Below are positions 59,143 through 64,000 of a stretch of DNA of 64,000 nucleotides, in pieces. A program made the position numbers and the translations under genes. Origin of the DNA: Cryptomeria japonica (lineage: Eukaryota > Streptophyta > Pinopsida > Cupressales > Cupressaceae); NCBI RefSeq assembly GCF_030272615.1, contig NC_081408.1, forward strand, positions 336,814,793 to 336,878,792. The letters are read 5' to 3'. How positions within the stretch are numbered: the stretch's first letter is position 1; the number at the start of each line of letters is the position of its first letter. Under the pieces are notes generated by a model. That model was not told the origin of the DNA, did no database searches, and saw only the letters and a program-made list of their open reading frames with translations.

Positions 59143-60317
59143 GGTATAACCAGTACTAACCACCAGTTTAGTGACACTTCCTAGGGTTTGGGTAGATTGT
59201 CACGACATGGCTTGCACTAGAGCTTTATACCATTCAAATTGTGAGCATCAAAGTATATAGGTAAACAATGTACTTGCTTTTTGCAAGCAAGGGAATCCCA
59301 TGCGTGGAATGTTGCCTATAGAAGGACCTAAAAATATTGCAAGCGATGCTTTGTAATATTTCCCATTCAAAACCCTATTGGAATTATAGATTACTAATTA
59401 TTAATATCTATCATTTTGAGTAGGCTCACTTTACTTAACAATAGTTAGTTGATACAACATCTAATTTTAGTCTCCAAATTGTTTGGTGGTTACAAGCATA
59501 GTGGCCAACATTCTCCGAATTGAGAAAAGACCACCTGAATTTTTCAGCTGCGCATATTAAAACCTTGTTTTTTGGAGAGTGTGGGTCAATGGTGATCCAC
59601 TTGTTTTGTAACCCTAGCTGACCGAAAATTGCAAATTGAACCAGAAGTTTATTCTACAGGCTTTAGAAAATTTGCTTAGGAAGAAATCTGCACCATTCTT
59701 TTCTTATTCTTCCTAAAGTTCTCTTGCTCAAACATATTTCATGTTTACTTGATTAGTTCTTTGATGAACATGGCAGCTATGCTTATAAGACATAGGCTAT
59801 ATATTCCATGTAATGATTATATTATACATCTTTATAAATTTTTTATGTGGTGCAATTCTCATGGATCTCCACAATTTTTATATGGATTCTATCTGCATGG
59901 AATTAATTTTCTTATATTTTCCAAATATATCAACTTTTATTATGAGTCTCTTTTTATTTTTAATTCTTATATGTATGTGAACTCTATGTTCCAGTCTTTC
60001 TTTTTGTGTAACCTGGTGAAATTGCTATATAACTACAACATTATGCTGATATATGCTTAAAATGTTTGCCCTATGTGCTAAAATTGTACACGAGGAAGAC
60101 TATATGTCTCTGCCAACATGATTCTTGCCTTTTGATCTTTAATAGAGAAAATAAGTTTTATACTTTTCTATGCATTCCCAAAAACAGTTGATTTTCTATT
60201 TACAATTTTAACTTGTATATGTGGTCAATATCTTAGTAGAAATTTGTGATATTGTGAGCCCATCATTTATCCCTCTTATTTTTATGCTCTGGATTGTTTT
60301 CTACTCATATGGAGCAG
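59143..60317. other. End of HASTY intron 1, no element recognised
   Basis: About 1.2 kb of AT-rich sequence leads to the exon 2 acceptor. It is plausible original intron sequence. Confidence 0.6.
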
Positions 60318-60419
60318 ATAAAATCAGGAGATGTTCGTGTTTTAGCAGCTACCTCATTCGAATTGGTAAAGCCGAACTGGTCTTCTGAAATTCGCCATTA
60401 TGGATTTAAATTGCTACAG
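60318..60419 (+). CDS. HST: HASTY / exportin-5 homologue, exon 2
   Basis: The 102-bp open exon (34 codons, phase 0 at both ends) reads IKSGDVRVLAATSFELVKP, then NWSSEIRHYGFKLLQ. This is the most conserved N-terminal segment of plant HASTY, the first helices of the importin-beta N-terminal domain that contacts Ran. The acceptor is gagcag at 60312-60317 and the donor gtatgc at 60420. It joins exon 1 without a frame break to give FLDS-IKSGDVR. No stop, shift or unusual residue is seen, so the gene appears intact here. The next exon, expected to start with an HLVR-like sequence, was not found up to 64000. Confidence 0.9.
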
Positions 60420-60803
60420 GTATGCATGCCATTAAATGCTTCATGTCTATTGATCTATAGGTGCAATTTAGGATTTTGGCTTTATTTGCTTGTATATCCT
60501 GTTCCTTTACTGGAAAACTTGTATGTATGCTGTTTTATGTCTTTTTACATAAGGTCTTTCCTATTTTGTGTCATTAATCTTTCCCAGTTTTAATGCAAAT
60601 TATATGTTCTTGGTCTAGATTGTTTGAAAGCCGTGTCACTGGAAACAAGCCTTTGCCAGTGTTATGTTTGAGTACCTAGCATTTCCATGCAAATTTTAAC
60701 TTAATAAATTCCTATATAAATTAGCAAGATGTTAGTGTACTATGAACATGTCTGCATATAAAAGAGTTTGATTTCTGTGAATAATTTGAATGCTATAGTC
60801 TTC

Positions 60804-61008
60804 AAGTGCAGATTTCTGTGCATTGTACAGAACTATGAATTAGTTGTAAATGTTAATGTATGTGCATGTCATGTTTCATATATCCTTAAGGTCTTAATAG
60901 GATTTAAGTGTAGATTTCTGGGCATTGTATAGAACTATGACTTAGTTGTAAATGTTAATGTATGTGCATGTCATGTTTCGTAAATCCTTAAAAGTCTTAA
61001 CAGGATTT
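60804..61008. repeat. Tandem duplication of ~102 bp in HASTY intron 2
   Basis: Unit 60804-60905 and unit 60906-61008 share aagtg-agatttctg, agttgtaaatgttaatgtatg and catgtcatgtttc in the same order, with about ten differences. Confidence 0.9.
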
Positions 61009-62606
61009 CAATGATTAGGATCAGCTCATTTTAACAAATAAATCATGAATGCTTAATTGGATCAACAACACACCATCTTGTTTGGGTCTACAACATACCA
61101 TGATTTGTTTCCATTTGACAGTTTTTGAATTTATTGTCCCCTGGTGACTTCTGACCATTCACTTATATTTGATAGTTTTCTTTGACCCCTAGACAAGCTC
61201 ACCCAACCCATAAATTTTATTTGTTTAAATAGACAAAAAATGTGCTGTTGTGTATGACACTTTGGGCCTTGACAGTCCCAATTTTATTACCTACTAATTT
61301 TTTGTTGTTGCTCGAATTGCCTTCTTTTTAATTCAAAAGAAACTAATCTTTCAGTTGCCCCAATTTTGATACAGGTTGTTTGAAATATTGGTTAAATCGC
61401 CTCCCATTTTAAATGAATTGTGAAACTTTTCTTGGCATTGATCCATATTAATGAAATTAATTTTTATTCTTATTTGTTGCAATTGCTTCCATTTTTAAGA
61501 TATGTAATATCCAGTTTCATCCCTTAGTTTTTTCAAATTGACTTTCCTTATTTTGTTAGTATAGATCCTATTTTTATATCAGTTATAATAAATTTATTGG
61601 ATGTCACCACTTATAGTTGCAATTTGCATAGAAAAATAGAGGCTCTAGAACCAATGCAGATGGATGAAATTGAATTATCTATCCATCTCAATCATTATAC
61701 AAATAACATTCCTTTTATTTGATTTTCACAAGGCAATCACATTTCCTAGATTGAGGTGATATTTTCAGGTAGATACTCAAGGAATTAATAGAGGCACAAG
61801 AGTCTTTTAACTCCATGAAAACTTTTGCAAGTGTTATAATCCAACAATAACTTATGTATTTAATTTACTGTATAAACTATTTGGCATTTACATTCATTTT
61901 ATATTTTCCTTTGGTGTGTAAAAGCCATTTAACCTTAGTATCACAATTTGACATTTTATTTTCCCTTGTTTTGCTCATTCATTGCTGACATGTCTCTTGC
62001 ATCTTTTGATGGAATGGTGATGTACAAATTGTTATTGATCAATGGATTGTTAGACATATTCACAACATCCATTTTGCAACTTCCAAAAGTCAACAAAAAA
62101 CAAGAATGTTTAGATGAAGGAATATAAGTGACTTCACACATATCTTTCTCTCTTGGTCACTTGTGGGATTTCAAGGCTGTGTCTCAGAGTGGGAGAAGAT
62201 TGGTTTGAAGTTACTTTGAGTGAGTTATCACCACTTCGCAAAGATTTTAAAACAAATTGAGGATTTAGAGAGAATTCAAGAGGAAAATGAACTTTTGCTA
62301 TCCATTGAGAATGCCCACTTAAATGAAGTATTTGAAGGAAAATTCTAAAAAATAAAAAAATTGGCATTTCAAAGTATTGAAATAGATGTTAGTGAAAGAA
62401 AAAGTCAATTATATTGCTATTTGATCAATAATAATCATCAAGATATAAACAATAAAATTTTTAAACCATAATCATTTCGAGATAGTTGGTAAACCTAGAA
62501 AGGGAATGCCATTATCATTACAACATGGTACAATGGTCCTTGGAGATGGCTATATTCTCATTTAGTTGATAAAACTTAATGCGCATACACATCTTAAGTC
62601 TTATTA
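61009..62606. other. HASTY intron 2 sequence, no gene seen
   Basis: AT-rich sequence with no recognised element. I searched it on the + strand for a third HASTY exon and saw none. Confidence 0.55.
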
Positions 62607-63074
62607 TTGGTTCTCTTCGTACTATGTTGTCAGATCCTCCTCTTTAGCCTTTGGTTTGCGTATTGGTTTGGTCCTGCTTCGCCACTCAGTATGCCTAGGG
62701 TACTGTTATCACAAAAGCTTGCACCCTTGCTAAGCTATCAACTCAACAACCTTGTGAAATATGGAAACAACCCCGAAGTGTGGGACCTTGCGCAAGGGGT
62801 TGAATCTCCGGAGAAGGCTGACTTCCTTTATCAAATAGGTGCAGGTGTTGAACCAACTCAACACTTCAAACTAACTCCTAAGCCTATCCTAACAAATTGC
62901 AGAGGTAAAGGGAAGAAAGAAATGCTTGAAATAAAAAGAGGTGATGCACCAAGAAGAGATTGTTCCTCTCCCCACTCCAAATCGCACAAGGAAACAACTG
63001 AAAAGCCCAAGAGATGCGCAAACTTCAATTGCATGAGTGACCCAAACACATGTGTGGAGGTTAGAATTTTCTAA
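62607..63074 (+). other. Open frame of unknown meaning (155 codons)
   Basis: It begins with a hydrophobic stretch (ILLFSLWFAYWFG) and continues with a charged, Lys/Arg-rich second half ending VEVRIF. I recognise no domain. It may be a chance frame or part of a decayed element upstream of the Copia 4 LTR. Confidence 0.2.
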
Positions 63075-63180
63075 GAGTCAAGAGGGGAGAAGGATTCCCA
63101 CAAAGACACACTGAGAAAACAAGTTAACACAACATACATGTGAAAGGAAACCACAAACATACACTTATAATGGAGGTAAG

Positions 63181-63849
63181 TGTTGTTTGTAACTAGGTAA
63201 AAATGGGTTCGGATTTCCTTAAGGCAACATCCGAACCCATATAGGACTAGGTCCTATCCTAAAAGGGTAACGTGCCCCCAAGTTGAGCCCAACCCTATAC
63301 CTCCACACCAACCTAAATACTCCACGCCACAATAAATAAATTGGCACCAAAAGAGGGAGGCCGACTTGGATTTAATAAAGGCTAAGGACTCATATAAATA
63401 AAGGTTAAATTGCAAATGCAAATACAATTCAGTTATCCATGAAATCAGCGAATTAGCTTTGCAAACAAGAGGTGCGAAATCACCAAAGAAGGTTGTTCGA
63501 ATTTGTCCAAGGATTGGGCGAACTTATTCAAGAGGATACAGGGCATTTTGGTGCAGTCTTGAAGCATGCAAAAAGGGCAGATCTGATATATAAAGATCAG
63601 ATTCAGAAAAGCAAGCTAAGTATTGTATTTGTGCAATAAGAGTGAATACATAATCTGACCTGTGGGTCTTTAATGCTAGGTTTTTCCTCATTGGAGGTTT
63701 TCCCAGGGTATTTGTGTTTGTCTCTTGGTTCCTTGTTTCATTCTTGAATTTACTTGATTATAGTTTACTAAATTACAAATCTAATTAATAAACTAGGGCA
63801 TGATTAAATGTTACAAATCTGATTACTAATCTAGAGCATGAATTTAACA
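63181..63849 (+). repeat. 5' LTR of Copia element 4 (about 670 bp)
   Basis: It ends ATTTAACA directly before a primer site. The start at tgttgtttgt (63181) is a guess based on TG...CA ends. It contains a TATA box (tataaata, 63393-63400) and a perfect 12-bp inverted repeat at 63203-63240. Confidence 0.65.
63393..63400 (+). promoter_or_regulatory. TATA box of the Copia 4 LTR
   Basis: tataaata lies about 450 bp before the LTR end, a plausible U3 promoter position. Confidence 0.6.
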
Positions 63850-63861
63850 TGGTATCAGAGC
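63850..63861 (+). promoter_or_regulatory. Primer binding site of Copia 4 (initiator Met tRNA)
   Basis: TGGTATCAGAGC, a perfect match, directly follows the LTR end. Confidence 0.9.
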
Positions 63862-63932
63862 TAAGGTTATACTAACCCTTAGATTTCAGTAAGCTCTTAC
63901 CTTCAGGTTGTTGTTCGTCTTTTATTAAGATA

Positions 63933-64000
63933 ATGACAGGGGTGAAGTTAGAGGGCATCATCGGGTCTTCATCGAGGAGTCATTCTTTAATTCATTAAAG
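63933..64000 (+). CDS. Copia 4 gag, first codons (window edge)
   Basis: The ATG at 63933 lies 72 bp after the primer site and gives MTGVKLEGIIGSSSRSH. A TAA follows at 63996-63998, so either this start is broken or a frameshift lies close by. The element continues outside the window on the + strand. Confidence 0.45.

Larger units (their letters stand above)
32010..60317 (+). other. HST: HASTY intron 1, 28.3 kb, filled with nested transposons
   Basis: It is bounded by gtatgt at 32010 and gagcag at 60312-60317. Contents in order: foldback element, degenerate repeats, LINE split by a 4.1-kb solo LTR, decayed Copia 3 with two MITEs, a second solo LTR split by Copia 2, an LTR remnant and a truncated third LTR. 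Most insertions are antisense to HASTY; Copia 2, the solo LTR around it and the truncated LTR are in the sense direction. Confidence 0.8.

Noticed and set aside
59749-60060. 103-codon open frame in HASTY intron 1
   Set aside because: It is rich in Phe, Tyr and Ile from AT-rich DNA, has no motif, and lies within the intron.
60420-64000. Search for HASTY exon 3
   Set aside because: No sequence encoding an HLVR-LRW-like block with a splice acceptor was seen; intron 2 probably extends past the window.

Overview
The window looks like nuclear DNA of a large-genome seed plant, most likely a gymnosperm (conifer-type). This is inferred from the plant host gene, the very long LTRs (3.5-4.1 kb), deep nesting of decayed Copia, Gypsy and LINE elements, and an intron of about 28 kb. 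No rRNA, tRNA, organelle or bacterial features were seen.

Host gene. Two exons on the + strand encode the N-terminus of the plant exportin-5 homologue HASTY (HST). Exon 1 (31911-32009, 33 codons, followed by a gtatgt donor) and exon 2 (60318-60419, 34 codons, between a cag acceptor and a gtatgc donor) join in phase 0. Intron 1 is therefore 28,308 bp and is made almost wholly of transposons. Later exons lie right of the window.

Left part (1-24811) is a transposon nest. A Tat-type Gypsy element (1-8443, minus, LTR 7389-8443) has lost reverse transcriptase and nearly all of gag, and sits inside the 3' LTR of a Copia element (8444-15004, minus). That Copia interrupts the reverse transcriptase of a chromovirus-like Gypsy element (15005-21281, minus), whose 5' LTR is 3.75 kb long. 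Only 27 bp further on, a solo LTR of the same family (21309-24806, plus, 5-bp TSD) faces it head to head, giving a 7.3-kb inverted repeat.

Middle (24812-31910): an 882-bp LINE-derived insertion carrying only the end of ORF1 (26430-27311, 12-bp TSD), broken unrecognised coding pieces (28454-29360), a LINE-type RNase H remnant (29800-30260), a decayed unrecognised pseudogene (30500-31146), then the HASTY upstream region.

HASTY intron 1 (32010-60317) holds: an AT-rich foldback element; a LINE (about 34140-44400, minus) split by a 4.1-kb solo LTR (36904-41004, TSD GTACC); a decayed Copia element (45235-57400, minus) containing two hAT-like MITEs, one of which is split by a second solo LTR of the 4-kb family (47453-56536, TSD CAGGC), which is in turn split by a nearly intact Copia element (51408-56466, TSD TGTTC, LTRs about 95% identical); an LTR remnant; and a truncated third copy of the 4-kb LTR (about 57960-59142) that shows the empty site for the intact Copia. 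After exon 2 comes unassigned intron sequence, and at the right edge the 5' LTR, primer binding site and gag start of another Copia element.

The most unusual signal is in the long LTRs. Two copies of the 4-kb LTR carry, in the same 5' part, arrays of short hairpin-forming units spaced roughly 165-200 bp apart, but the unit sequence is completely different in each. The 3.5-kb LTR family likewise has different minisatellites at the same relative place in its two copies.
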